A stretch of DNA of 64,000 bases from Talaromyces rugulosus (lineage: Eukaryota; Ascomycota; Eurotiomycetes; Eurotiales; Trichocomaceae). The stretch spans positions 3,410,001 to 3,474,000 of the forward strand of contig NC_049563.1 in assembly GCF_013368755.1 (NCBI RefSeq). The letters run 5' to 3'. Made by a program: the position numbers and the translations under genes. This document shows positions 21,644 through 32,055 of this stretch, in pieces; positions within the stretch are counted from its first letter, which is position 1; each line of letters opens with the position of its first letter. The notes beneath the pieces were generated by a model. That model searched no databases. It had not been told where the DNA came from and worked only from the letters and a program-made list of their open reading frames with translations.

Positions 21644-23319
21644 CTAAAAGTCGTTGCGGTCTAGTTGGGCTGCTGCTGCGCGCTGTTGGGCTAGTAGTAG
21701 CGCGCTAGCACGACGACCCATGATGGACTCGAGGTCCTCGTCCTCTGGCTCCTCGCCCACTCCCACGCCAGACCAGTGGTTGGCTCGTTTCTCCTCTTCA
21801 ATGAAATTGCGGATCACACATGACTTGTGGAAGCTGCCCTGGCAGACCTTGCGCCGGCCGAGGTGCTTGAAGCGTGGGCCCAGCGGGCCGTTGACATAAT
21901 GATATTGCCCGGCAAACCGGTACTGGCGCTGATCGCCGAGAGGGTAGAACTTGTCGCCCCAGTGGCCATTGAAGTAAAACCATTCGGTGGGCGCCAGCGG
22001 AGAGAGGTTTGATGGCTGCAGTGTATCGGTCAGGTAGTTGTAGGTGTAAAAGTGCGAGTTGAACAGAGGGTCCCAAAGCGGGCCGCGGTCGGTTTGATCA
22101 TGCAGCAGGCCCCAGGGGAGAACGTATTCATGGATCCCAGGCGCGGCGTACATGGCATGCGTGCCCGTAGCGGAGTAAATAATAGGCTGTAGATAATTAG
22201 TTAAACTGAGCCGTCACACTAGTTAACAAGTTAATGAATGCATACCCTTTTTCCATGCTTCTCGATTGCCTCGTAGCTATAGGCCTCGCCCGCCGTGTGT
22301 GCGCTCAAGAACAGGGCTTTGGGACGGCCCTTGTAGAAACGCACCATACAGTGCTCCCAGTCACCGACATGGTTGCCAAACCGGACGTTCAGAACCGTGT
22401 TGCCTAGGTTGTAGCTGTAAAAGTAGAACCAAAATGCATCCACAATGTCATTTCCCTTGTCTATAAGCACCAAAACAGCAGGCGCATCACTGCGTCCTCC
22501 CCGGACAGGCTTGCCGGCGTATCTCTTGCGAAGCTCACCGGCGTGGAACGAGTGCTCCGAGTCTTCTAAGTCTTCTGAGTCTATGCGAGCACCGGCCCCT
22601 TTGGTCCAGTCACCAGCGTCATACCATTTTCCTCGATCGTCGTTTTCATCGTTTACAGGACCATCATCTGGTATAGGCTCTTCGGGATCTGGCTGGTTCG
22701 GTACTGGTCTAGGAATGTTGACTTCTCCTCCTAGCCAAGCGGGCCGGTCTTCGACATCGTCATTGCTGGTAAGGAAGACATTTCGGCCCATTTCCCATCG
22801 ATTCAGCTCGTTCAAATCATGCAACGAGGGGTGCTTCCATGTACCCTGAACGGGGGTATAGTTCACTTGCGGGGTTGTATATACTAGATGCTCGGCAATG
22901 TCGCCGGGCCAGAATTCCTCGCCAGAGAAGAGATGGACCAGCGGCGCATATTCCAACACGTACTCTGGTATATCCTCCAAAAATTTAGCATCATCGGTCA
23001 AGTTCCCATCCGCGACAGTCCAGTCCAGCCGCCAGTTTTGGTCATCGCCGGAGTTAATGGGTTCTTGGTTCAGCGCTTTGCCATGACCACCAGACGGAAA
23101 GCTGAAATGAACGTGGGCAATTCCGCACAGGCCGAAAAAGTGGCATATCTTGCGGTCCAACCACGATGTTGACGTGGCCACCCATTCACGGTCTTCTCGG
23201 TCTTCTTCCGACCAGACAAACAGAGACGGCTTGACGGCGCGTAGGAGGCTGACGGTGGATATATAAGTAATCAGAGCCGCCAGGACAATGATGACGGTCT
23301 TTGCGAGTGGGCGTGGCAT
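21644..23319 (-). CDS. Vps62-type vacuolar protein sorting-associated protein
   Basis: Exons 22246..23319 and 21644..22186 (59-bp intron) encode 538 residues. An N-terminal signal anchor (KTVIIVLAALITYISTVSLL) is followed by the Vps62 family domain: YVLEYAPLVHLFSGEEFWPGD, EMGRNVFLTSND, a variable acidic insert (about residues 200-260), VLVLIDKGNDIVDAFWFYFY, FGNHVGDWEHCMVRFYKG and YSATGTHAMYAAPG rebuilt across the intron. Yeast Vps62 was found in screens for vacuolar protein sorting; its biochemical role is unknown. The family appears in many fungi as secreted or membrane-anchored proteins. The start ATG (23319) gives the signal anchor directly. The acidic insert and EDLEDSEHSF may be flexible. 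Confidence 0.88.
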
Positions 23320-24231
23320 TTGGCCGGAAGTATATAGAGCCCGAGCCCTCGACTTGTTTTTTTTTTGTTTCTTCGAGTGATTCCGCGGCTTCCGAGGGAT
23401 TAAGGTAGCGGTCGATTCGAGATGGACGACGGTCTACCGAGCCCGCGGTAGGATGGATTCGTCGAGACGAGGTGACGAGGGTGAAAGTAAGCAGAGGGCG
23501 GTAGAATATATATATATATAGCGATAGAGGTAACGATAAATCCGGATGAATCGGATGAACCAGACCAGACCACCAGTAAGCCGCAGGACCACTATATGAG
23601 GGACATTCCGCAGTGAGAGTAAGCGTCCTCAGGGCAGTCCCGGAAGGGTGGGAAGCACAGGACTTTTGATTTGACGAAGGCGAAGGGGAGGTGAAAAAAG
23701 AGGGGGAAAAGAGAGAGGGAGAGGAAAAGGTAAAGAGAAGAAGAAAGAAGAAAGAGGGTGGGCACAGGTCATGCAGGCACTCAACACCCGACGAACCCGA
23801 TCTCGGCCAACTGGCGATCGCCCGCCGGACCCGCTGGATCGCTGCCAGAGCCCCGCGGCCAATCAGTCACAATACCGTATTAATACTGCATAAAAAACTG
23901 TGAAGTCGCTGTCAGCTGGATGACTTGATTACCTCAGACTCTGTTTCTAACTGTCTTCTATATTTATCAACCATCATAGTAGAAACCAGCACAAGCGAGA
24001 TTTCTGTCTAACAGTGCATTTTATTCACCACATTCCGAAGCATAGGCAGTGCTTTGTGCACTCGCCTATGAATAGTTTAGACTTTTTGAATTAGCAGAGG
24101 TGGCGAGTCCCCAGTGTTACAGGGTCAAAGACCGGTTCATTCGTTGTCATTCTCCTCAGGGCTGGATTGAAAAAAAATTAAATGAAAAGTTAGCTTCGAT
24201 GCAAAATTATAACTCTTTGACACTGCTCCAC
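23320..24231. other. Intergenic with a purine-rich tract
   Basis: Upstream region of the Vps62-like gene (minus strand). A polypurine block (plus strand) at about 23692-23758 is a polypyrimidine leader in the orientation of that gene, and a TA repeat lies at about 23507-23520. The part near 24000-24231 is the 3' flank of the kinase-like gene. No gene is seen. Confidence 0.45.
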
Positions 24232-25038
24232 TTACAATGACCATCTCAGGCTTGCTGCACGTGCATAATGAACCATTTTCATGTCGCGTTTTTCGCCATC
24301 TGTCAGCTGCAGCAATGACTCGACAACTCCTATAAGAGGTTTCTCGTAGTCTCCGTCATAAGGGTTTAGACAAGACAGGGTTGCTACTTCATAGAAGCGC
24401 GGAAAAAATCCAGCATGGCCCCAGTCAAGCAGATATATTGATTTGCCATCTTCTCCGAGTATCATATTACGGCGACATAGGTCCATATGACATAGAACAA
24501 GTGGGTATGGACTTATATCGATAGAGTCATTTCTCAGAGTCAGACGCCTATTAAGCCAGTCGTTTAGATCCGTAACCGATCCGAAAGCTTTTCTCACACC
24601 ATCGTCGCCCCATAGGTATCCTCGAGGACCTCGGTCACTAATTGGACCTGGTTTCTGTTCTGGTGCTTGTCTTTGACCGAGATGCTCGACAATTTTCGCA
24701 ACGCGGGATATTATGTCTTGATGGCGATTAATATCCAGGCCAGCTAAGTTCTGCCCAAAAATATATTCCATGAACAGGTATCCTCTTCCCGAGTCGTCTC
24801 GGACAAAACGATAAACTTGAGGCACGCGAACAATATTATGGTCTAAATTCTTGTATGCAAAGTCATGCATGGCTGCTTCAGCATCAGTCACCGTCCATCC
24901 CCATTTGGCGACAATGTTGTTGGTGACTTTGACGACAATTGCCCCATGGACGCCAGCAACCAATGCATCTTTCTCTCCTCTCTGGATGCAAAAGTCAATG
25001 AGCGCGTCTTCGGTGGCTGTTATGACATTCAAATCCAT
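24232..25038 (-). CDS. Aminoglycoside phosphotransferase (APH)-fold kinase-like protein
   Basis: A single exon of 268 residues. The APH/choline-kinase fold is shown by a nucleotide-binding lobe (GAIVVKVTNNIVAKWG), a hinge (YLFMEYIFGQNL), the catalytic loop CHMDLCRRNMIL (H-x-D-L-x-x-x-N) and the metal-binding IYLLDWGHAGFFPRFYE. Such proteins are abundant in filamentous fungi; they phosphorylate small molecules or proteins and their substrates are mostly unknown. The ATG at 25038 is preceded by a short leader. All key kinase residues are present, so the enzyme is probably active. It may be a divergent relative of the APH-like gene at 28801-29812, which shares only the fold signatures. Drug resistance should not be inferred. 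Confidence 0.85.
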   Translation of the reverse strand: MDLNVITATEDALIDFCIQRGEKDALVAGVHGAIVVKVTNNIVAKWGWTVTDAEAAMHDFAYKNLDHNIVRVPQVYRFVRDDSGRGYLFMEYIFGQNLAGLDINRHQDIISRVAKIVEHLGQRQAPEQKPGPISDRGPRGYLWGDDGVRKAFGSVTDLNDWLNRRLTLRNDSIDISPYPLVLCHMDLCRRNMILGEDGKSIYLLDWGHAGFFPRFYEVATLSCLNPYDGDYEKPLIGVVESLLQLTDGEKRDMKMVHYARAASLRWSL

Positions 25039-25492
25039 TGCTTATATAGCGAGTTACGCAAGAAGTGCAGTTTTGTGAATGAAACCGAGGGAAGTGTAAT
25101 CTATACATATCGGTTTTGCCATGTATGGGGATGTGGGGTGCGAAGCCCTTTAGTTGCCGGTTATCGATAACGATACCGTACTTCGCTCGCGGCTCTTCTA
25201 GTGACACCTGTGGTGAATTTATAGTCTCTAATTAGCATTTTCAAATGCACTTTTTAATAATCTTTGGTGTCTCTACACTGCAACATATAAATCTAGCCAT
25301 CGACATTGTTGGGTGTTCCTAATATATTCATTTTCCTAATTAGGCTTAGCGCATAAACTTTAACGGATCATGCCTTGTCGCGTCACCCATCGGGGAAAAT
25401 ATTTCTTCAATATTTCCACTCGCAAGAAACAATTGCACTCCTTGAACTAAACCGCCGGGGAAAAAAAAGGGGTAGTCGTTGCCTGCGCGAAA
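25039..25492. promoter_or_regulatory. Divergent promoter between APH-like kinase and TFIIIC subunit
   Basis: This 454-bp AT-rich region separates genes transcribed away from each other. No further coding sequence was seen. An A-rich stretch precedes the ATG at 25493. Confidence 0.4.
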
Positions 25493-26494
25493 ATGTCTGA
25501 TTCTGAATATGAATACGAGTATGACGACAATGAAACAGAGGTATGCGCTCCAGCTTTGGAAAAAAAAAAAAGATCTTCAAATCTTAACAATAGCTCCAAG
25601 ACATTCTTCGTCAATATCGACCTGAGCTCATACAATGGCCCCATACGTCATCCTCGTCGCAGACAATCCGCACCAGATTCGACAGAAGCACCGTCGCCCT
25701 CGTCGCAACAGCAGCAGCCAGCCATGTCTCCCGATATCCCCGACCAGCGACAACCACAACAACAACCCTCGCAAACCGAAGATCCCGCCAGTAATACCGA
25801 TGATATTGAGAACAGAGTACAAATCATGGAACTCCACGGAAATAACCCATTGGTCTCGTACGGAAACCAAATCTTTAGCTGCGAGTGGGCAGATATGATC
25901 GGCACAGACATGCACTTTACGCGGCGCGAGACTGATGATCAGAACCTTGAGGACAATAGTAGTCGTGGCATTGCGGATCCGAGTTTTCTCAAGCATGGCC
26001 CGAATTACTCTCTTATCGCGGCGAACCGTGTCAAAATTATTGGACGCAAGGTCCATCTCATCTCGGCGAATCCAGATCAGCAGGGAAATGTATCATCGTC
26101 AACGGCGGCAGCAGCAGCAACCGAGACAGAAACCCAACAACAAGAACAACAGGCAGAAACAGGAGCTATAACCGGAAAAACACCGCAGATGCGCTTCTTA
26201 CAAGAACTCATGGACATCAAACGCGCCAGGGGAGAAAAAGACATGGTGCTCAGCAAGAAACGCGGGCGCCGGTTCGACGACAAAGTCACGCGGTGGGCGC
26301 AGACGGAAGAGCGGTTGAATATGATTCATCAGTTGAATCGAGACGCGATTACTGGTGATGTCAATGCAGTTAAGAAATTGGAGGAGCTGTATGATATGAT
26401 TGATCGTGCTGCCGACAATAGTCTGACAGCAGCTGCGCCTTCAGCGAGTCCTACTCCTCCGCAGGCTGGGGTGGGAAATGAGTCGTCTGGATGA
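25493..26494 (+). CDS. Transcription factor TFIIIC triple-barrel domain subunit
   Basis: The frame is open throughout (333 codons), but a likely 60-bp intron (25541..25600, donor GTATGC, branch-like CTTAAC, acceptor CCAAG) would give 313 residues and join DDNETE directly to TFFVNIDLSSYNG, which fits the conserved start of this family better. The triple-barrel domain includes RVQIMELHGNNPLVSYGNQ, IFSCEWADMIGTDMHF and YSLIAANRVKIIGRKVHL. This domain dimerises TFIIIC subunits that recruit RNA polymerase III to tRNA and 5S genes. A Gln/Thr/Ala-rich linker and a basic C-terminal helical region (KKRGRRFDDKVTRWAQTEERL) follow. Splicing of the intron needs transcript evidence. Confidence 0.8.
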   Translation: MSDSEYEYEYDDNETEVCAPALEKKKRSSNLNNSSKTFFVNIDLSSYNGPIRHPRRRQSAPDSTEAPSPSSQQQQPAMSPDIPDQRQPQQQPSQTEDPASNTDDIENRVQIMELHGNNPLVSYGNQIFSCEWADMIGTDMHFTRRETDDQNLEDNSSRGIADPSFLKHGPNYSLIAANRVKIIGRKVHLISANPDQQGNVSSSTAAAAATETETQQQEQQAETGAITGKTPQMRFLQELMDIKRARGEKDMVLSKKRGRRFDDKVTRWAQTEERLNMIHQLNRDAITGDVNAVKKLEELYDMIDRAADNSLTAAAPSASPTPPQAGVGNESSG

Positions 26495-26928
26495 ACTGAG
26501 TATCTTCTATCAAACGGACATACCTCTTTTTGGACTCGCCTCTACGAATCAAGTCTACTTTTCTTGTTCTACTAGAACAGATGAGTTGAATTAATCACAT
26601 TGAGCAACCACCGCAAGATCAACGCCGAGTCCCATCCCACCCAGTTTCGCAACGCCGTCCGAGGCTAATAATTATGTACAGCAAGATGGAAACAAGAGTG
26701 ATCACCGCGTGCAGAAAAAAGAGAAACCATGAGCCAGCCAACCCCCTCCACAAGAATTGACTTTTGATATTATTATGCATACAGTCTCTCTCACCTAGAG
26801 GAGCTGTAGACTTCTAGAGAACCATCGGAAATCGCAAAACGATGAAAAGGAAAAAAGAAGAAAGCAAAGAAGAAAACGAAAGCAAGGAGAAATAGGAGGG
26901 CAATTTCTCTCGCTCATTTATCGCTCGT
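26495..26928. other. Intergenic between convergent ORFs
   Basis: 434 bp of presumed 3' flank. A purine-rich block lies at about 26840-26900. No coding signal is seen. Confidence 0.35.
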
Positions 26929-27201
26929 TTATCTGCCCCTTAGGGATGGGCTGGAGGGGAAACCGACGGGGGATGGCGGAGGAGGAGGTGGCTGATGGAG
27001 GTGGTGATAATCCGAGTAGGCGGAGCCTTCCAGTTCAGCGGACGAGGCCTTTGATTCTGACTTTTTTGCGTTGGTGTAATATTTTGGAAGTATGGAAGCG
27101 GAGGCTTCTAGGGCACGGAATATGTCTTGATGTCTGACAGCGGATGGCGCAATAAGGTTGATGCTGGACTGCGAGCGGTTTGGAGGGAAAGCGGAAGCCA
27201 T
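26929..27201 (-). CDS. Small proline/serine-rich hypothetical protein
   Basis: A 90-codon frame starts with a true ATG at 27201 and ends at a TAA (26929-26931). The product is serine- and alanine-rich (SSINLIAPSAVRHQDIFRAL) and has a proline run near the C terminus (QPPPPPPSPVGFPSSPSL). I recognise no domain and no intron is obvious. It sits between a TFIIIC gene and an APH-like gene in a 2.3 kb stretch with little else. The coding case rests on the clean ATG and on the lack of a longer competing frame; it may be chance. Confidence 0.35.
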   Translation of the reverse strand: MASAFPPNRSQSSINLIAPSAVRHQDIFRALEASASILPKYYTNAKKSESKASSAELEGSAYSDYHHLHQPPPPPPSPVGFPSSPSLRGR

Positions 27202-28800
27202 TTTGTTGATATTGAGGGATGTTTCTTTCAGAAGGATGGATGTCTTTTCGAATGTAGAGGCAACGAGAATAAATAAATAGTGATTTCTCGATTGTTGGCG
27301 ATCTCGTGAAGCTTGTGAAGCTCGTAAGCTGGTGCTCGTGAAGATTGACTGAGTTGGCCGAAGAACCGAGGAAAGACGCAGACAAAAGAGTTAAAAAGGC
27401 GTAGGTAAAGGCGTCGATCACTGTCGTCACAGTGGAAGATCAAATCGAGCTAGAATAGTAGGAATCACGTTCTGGAGCGACCACAGGGACAAGCGCGAGG
27501 TCCGATATTTCCCGATACTGGACTGGATTAGTGGTCGTTAGCGGGATGACGGGGATTGAATAGGCTATTGTGGCACATTTAACTCACGATATGAGATTCT
27601 AGAAGGTGTTGTTTGTTTTTGAGGATTTTGTTGTTTTGGTGTTTTGGTGTTGTGTTTGTGGGCGTCGGTGAGAGGAAAAAGGAGAAGAAGAATGGGCAGG
27701 AGGCAGCACTGGGTTCAACAGGCAGGAGCGGTGGAGGAAGGAGGCAGCCAGCCGTTCCGCTATTTAATATTATTGATGTGCGTGCGTGTGTGTTGCAGTC
27801 GGCGCTGGGCGGATGGATCGGTAATAGAATTTAGGCAATGGAGGAATCACGTATTACAAGGGGCAGCCTGGGCGGTGATGATGTGGACAAACGAAATTGG
27901 CTGGGCGTTTGTTGCGTGTTTGGGGGTAAAAGGGTCAGCGCACATTCTGGGAAATCCCTTCTGGGGAAGTTAGTCCAATGATATTAAATAATAATAATGT
28001 CTACGCTGTCAGCCTGATGACTCCTGAGAATGATCGCGCCTTGCAGTTTCAACTTTCCATTGAGGATGCTGGTGGAGCTATATAGCCCTGCGGACTATTG
28101 CTGTTTTTGGCCTCGATTATAGACGACGGTCAGAGTCTAAGGACTCTAGACAAACGGCACCAAACGAGGAATAATTTTCCTCGTATCAGGACGGACGGAT
28201 AACAGCAATAATAATAATAAGAGTACTCCGTAAATAATAATAATATTCACTGCTGGCCCCACTTTCCGGGGCGAGGGCGTCAGTCAGCATCCGCGATCCG
28301 CCTTTTTCCCCAACTTTTGTTCCCGTCGCCCCGGGCATTCCCCAGGCCCACCGATTTGGGTCCTACGTAGTACATGCTATAGCCTATCAGTAGTAGCTTA
28401 AGGTCCGCAGTTTTATGAGACAGCCATGCGAGGGCGACTATTAGGCATAGCTATCCATTATTTTCTTTTTCCTCTCTCGTCTCCATAGTCACCCTGTGTG
28501 TTCAATCTTTCAGCTGACGGGATTTGCGGAATCGGAATACGATGGATTATTCCAGGATGAGGCGATGAGGCTCCATCCCGAACGGGCCAATCCCAACAGG
28601 TTGCCTGCCGGAAATGGAAACACGTTTCCTCGCCATTGCCTAATCGGGACTGACCGCTTGTTCGGGGCTGTTGCTGATTGGCCGCCTTTCGTTCCGTGGA
28701 AAGGGCGGCCAATGGGCGGCCTGATTTCTGCTGACTAAACAATTTATTGTCTCCTGACTGACTGCTGCTTTGGGTAAACGCTGGTTTCTTTTTAGTAGAA
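27202..28800. other. Intergenic, 1.6 kb, no gene supported
   Basis: The region contains G/T-rich runs (27600-27700), short AAT/TAA repeats (about 28207-28250) and one TACTCCGTA palindrome (28224-28232). The last part is the 3' flank of the APH-like gene. Short frames seen here lack any recognised motif. Confidence 0.4.
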
Positions 28801-29812
28801 TCAGCTTTTTAGACGGGAAAAGAATGCATCCAAGTATCGAAACGAAGCATCTCGCTCCGTCACAGGCCTCTCGCGCACTCCATTATCCCAGGTAAAACCA
28901 TAACGGAGAACCAATCCAGCCCTTTCTGCGATTTTTATAGCCCTCTTCTCATTAGGCGAGATTTCTCCCGCATTCCGGTTGAATACTTCCCAGAAAAGAC
29001 TTTCAAGCCGGGACGAGTTTTCATGATAATGCCAACCCTGGCAGTTCATAAAACCAAACATGTTCAAAACCCCCCAGAGAGACATTCCAAACGGTAAAAC
29101 TTTTGCTTCTGCCCAATCAATAATCCCGGTAATACCGCCGGCTTCGGAATCGACCATGATATTCATTTCACAAAGGTCGCCATGACTTAGAACCAGTGGA
29201 TAACTCGGTACAAATATTGCATCTAGTTCTTTGCTTATATTGGAGATGACGCTGGTAAACCGCGGAGGAAGCTGCTGGGATAGTTTGTCAAGCTTGTCTC
29301 GAATATCGACCAAGGAGTGCTCGGTGCGGTATGGCTCTGCAAGCCGGTTTCGCCATGACTCTGCGAAAAACCTGAGAGTAATGGTTAGCCACTTGCTTTT
29401 TTGGGCGGCAAACCTGGAATAAACACCTGGCAAAATCAGACACTGTTTTCTCTTGCCATGAAGAGTTGTGAGAGCTAGTCGATGGCGCCTCAATAAAAGT
29501 TACTCCGGGAACCTTTTCCATCACATACACCGCGAGCGACCCGAAAACACTACTCCTTAAACACACCGGTACAAATCTGCCGTGGATTTTCCGAGCAAGA
29601 TCCAATATCTTGGTATCCAAGAGAGACTCTGGCACGCGGAACTGCACGAGCAGCTTTTCAGTCGCCACCGTGTAACTGAACGCCCCTTGAAGCCAAACGG
29701 GCTTCACAGCCTCGCCGGCAAGTTCGACAGCCTTTTGGTTGCATTTTTCGCGCGTGACAGTGCAGTTGGCGAAAAATTGGCTGATTGTATCGTCGAGAGA
29801 GTAAAGAGACAT
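28801..29812 (-). CDS. Aminoglycoside phosphotransferase (APH)-fold protein
   Basis: Exons 29427..29812 and 28801..29371 encode 318 residues. The 55-bp intron (donor GTGTTT, branch GCTAAC, acceptor CTCAG) joins VSDFA to RFFAESWRNRL, which restores the frame. The signatures are YVMEKVPGVTF (hinge), the catalytic loop LSHGDLCEMNIMV and the metal-binding GITGIIDWAEAKVLPFG. Fungal APH-domain proteins of this size are common and mostly uncharacterised. The ATG at 29812 is the first in frame; the frame extends upstream without an ATG. A donor 25 bases downstream (GTTTGC) is possible but breaks the frame, so I rejected it. Confidence 0.83.
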
Positions 29813-32055
29813 TTTGTGGAGTTTGTAATTAGACCATCGATATGATCCGGACGCTGCTATCACATGGACATTTTGTGTCCGCTGCTGCCAAAAAGGGAAT
29901 CCTTAGTCGAGTTTCTTGGTAATAATCATATCGTGTTTCGTTTTTCATCTCATGTCGGTAGTTGCTAGTGTCCCAACAATTTTGAGTGGCGGTCGCAAGT
30001 ATTCTCAAATCATCATCAGAGGTGAAAGTTGGCAAGACGGGCTGCCCCGCATTATCACCAACCCCTGACTAAATTGACCTAAAATTTATCCCTACCTGGA
30101 CAAAACGTGCGCGCATTCCCTCTGGAAATAAACAGGGGCTGTGTTTCCAAGCATAAAAAAGAAACTTGCAGTCATCTGACTGCACCCCGTGAACAAAAGC
30201 TCGGATTCTCTTTCAGCTCTCAAGAAAAATTAAAGCTGCTCACATGATCACAGGAATACATACCGTACGGCTAGTCGTAGTATACAGTATATACTCCGTA
30301 CATAGTGTATAGCTAGCTGATAGAACCACGTGGCAGGGCTTGGCGATCTCGACATTTCTAGACTTATGTTCAAGTGTTTTATTTTTATTTTACAGAAATG
30401 AAGGCCGCTTATCCTCGGCAACCACCGGTCATATCAATTGGCAACACTAATTGTATTTATTAGTTACTATCAATGACATATGCAGAGTACACATGTACAT
30501 CTATATCACCCGGAGAAAATATCCCCAGGTTTTTTCCATCTCGTAATAAGCGTCTTCCCCGCAGGGTCCCGATTCAACACTAAGCCAGCAACTCGGGAGA
30601 AGCCGGTATTGGGCGGTTATATTTTACGTATTCAATATTTGCTATTTGCGTTTTTTAAACCCAAGATGCATCATCTCATTTAAATTCCACGCAAAATCAT
30701 CCCGTCAAGTGACCAGCAATTTGAGGGACTTTTATCCTATCCGCGGGGTTTAAAAAAGCACGATGTAGGATCGTCGCCCCACTCCACAGTCTGGAACACT
30801 CTTTTCGCCCTGCTTCTTTGCACACGCTGGTTTCTGTGAGGTAATTCATTATTAATAGCTTGATTCGCAATTCCAAGAAGAAATGGTTTTTGCGTCATTT
30901 TCTTCTTTTCTCACAGTTAATTAGCCGACAGGAATGACGTGTTTTTTTTCAGCCAGTCGTATGGTGGTGGATCAATGAATGTATTTAATATTTGTTGAGT
31001 TCGGTGCTTTTAGTGGTATGCCGGATACCAGCTTGGCCGTTCCGATAAGCAAATTCCTTGTTGACAGTAACACCTCATGTGTTTACCAGATGAAATTCCG
31101 AGCCAGAGATAAGGACACAGACCTGCAGGCGCCCGCATGACGGTCTGATAACAGTAATCTCTCAACATGGCAAAAATACGCCCGCTGATTGTGATTTCTT
31201 CCGGAAGAAGAAAGTCTTTGCTTGATGTAATAATTGCTGTAATTGACTGTATGGCACTGTAATACGGAGGACGGCGCAAACGGCCACTCACGGCGGGCGC
31301 TTGGAGTGGAAACGCCATTTATAGCATCAGGGCTGAGACAGCTCGTACGGAATTACCAGTACGTGACCACCACCCGTACCGTCACGCCGCGCGGCTACTC
31401 GGCTCAGCTCTAAGCCAAGACGGCCAAAACGGGAATGGGAGTCCAGAACGGTCACCGTACCGTACTAGAAATACCAACACTCCGGATCGCCACATAGCTG
31501 GGACGCTACGGCCACGGCAGGTTTAGCGCCCCCCGTACCTGACCGCATCTTGCCGCCGAATGAAGTCGCTGACGTCGTTTGAGTATTTATATCCCCCCGC
31601 CTCCCCTCAGCCACGGACGAGGGAATTTTTTATGTTGTTGACTCTCACCAGGATCGCAGAATACCAGAATACCAGACTCTTTTCTTCCTCTTATACTCCT
31701 GCTTCGTGCATGGCGTCCACCACGGTGACACAGTCTGCACTCGGATAAGCTTCCCGGTGCTCTTGCTCCTTCGTTCCATTGACCCTGTACGACCCTGGAT
31801 TGCTTGTCTCTCCTTGTCGCGATTGTACTCTTCTTCTGTTACGAACGACCTGCCTTGGCATCTTTCTGTGCATTCCAATTCTTTATCGTTTTGGGATTCG
31901 GTTTTGGGATTCGTCGATTGTGCCCTTTATCTCTCGAGTCCGTCGCTGACCGCTCTTCGGACCTGATAAGAGACAGCTCCCCTGCCTATCGGGCTGTTTC
32001 CCACCTTCTTTCTTCAATTAATTCCCCCTAGTTTTTTTGACAAAAAAAATCAACC
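29813..32055. promoter_or_regulatory. Long intergenic region and NAD-glutamate dehydrogenase promoter/leader
   Basis: This 2.2 kb region separates the divergent APH-like and glutamate dehydrogenase genes. It has a TACTCCGTA palindrome at 30292-30300 within a repeat-like TA-rich patch. A GC-rich block occupies about 31340-31560, followed by a CRE-like TGACGTC (31570-31576), a TATA-like TATTTATAT (31584-31592), a CreA-type CCCCGC (31595-31600) and a small upstream ORF at 31632-31748. A 102-codon minus-strand frame at 31010-31318 is unrecognised. Confidence 0.5.
31632..31748 (+). other. Upstream ORF in the presumed glutamate dehydrogenase leader
   Basis: An ATG at 31632, 40 bases after a TATA-like box, opens 38 codons ending at TAA 31748, about 300 bases before the main ATG. 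If the transcript starts before it, it would lower main-ORF translation. The transcription start is not known. Confidence 0.4.

Noticed and set aside
25541..25593. 53-bp intron (acceptor TAG at 25593) in the TFIIIC gene
   Set aside because: It would shift the frame; the 60-bp version ending at 25600 keeps it.
29372..29401. Alternative downstream donor (GTTTGC) in the second APH-like gene
   Set aside because: Wrong phase with the exon 2 frame; the GTGTTT donor at 29426 restores the frame and the fold.
31010..31318. 102-codon minus-strand ATG-led frame with a Cys-rich end
   Set aside because: No homology, no flanking signals; too weak to call, though a transcript would revive it.
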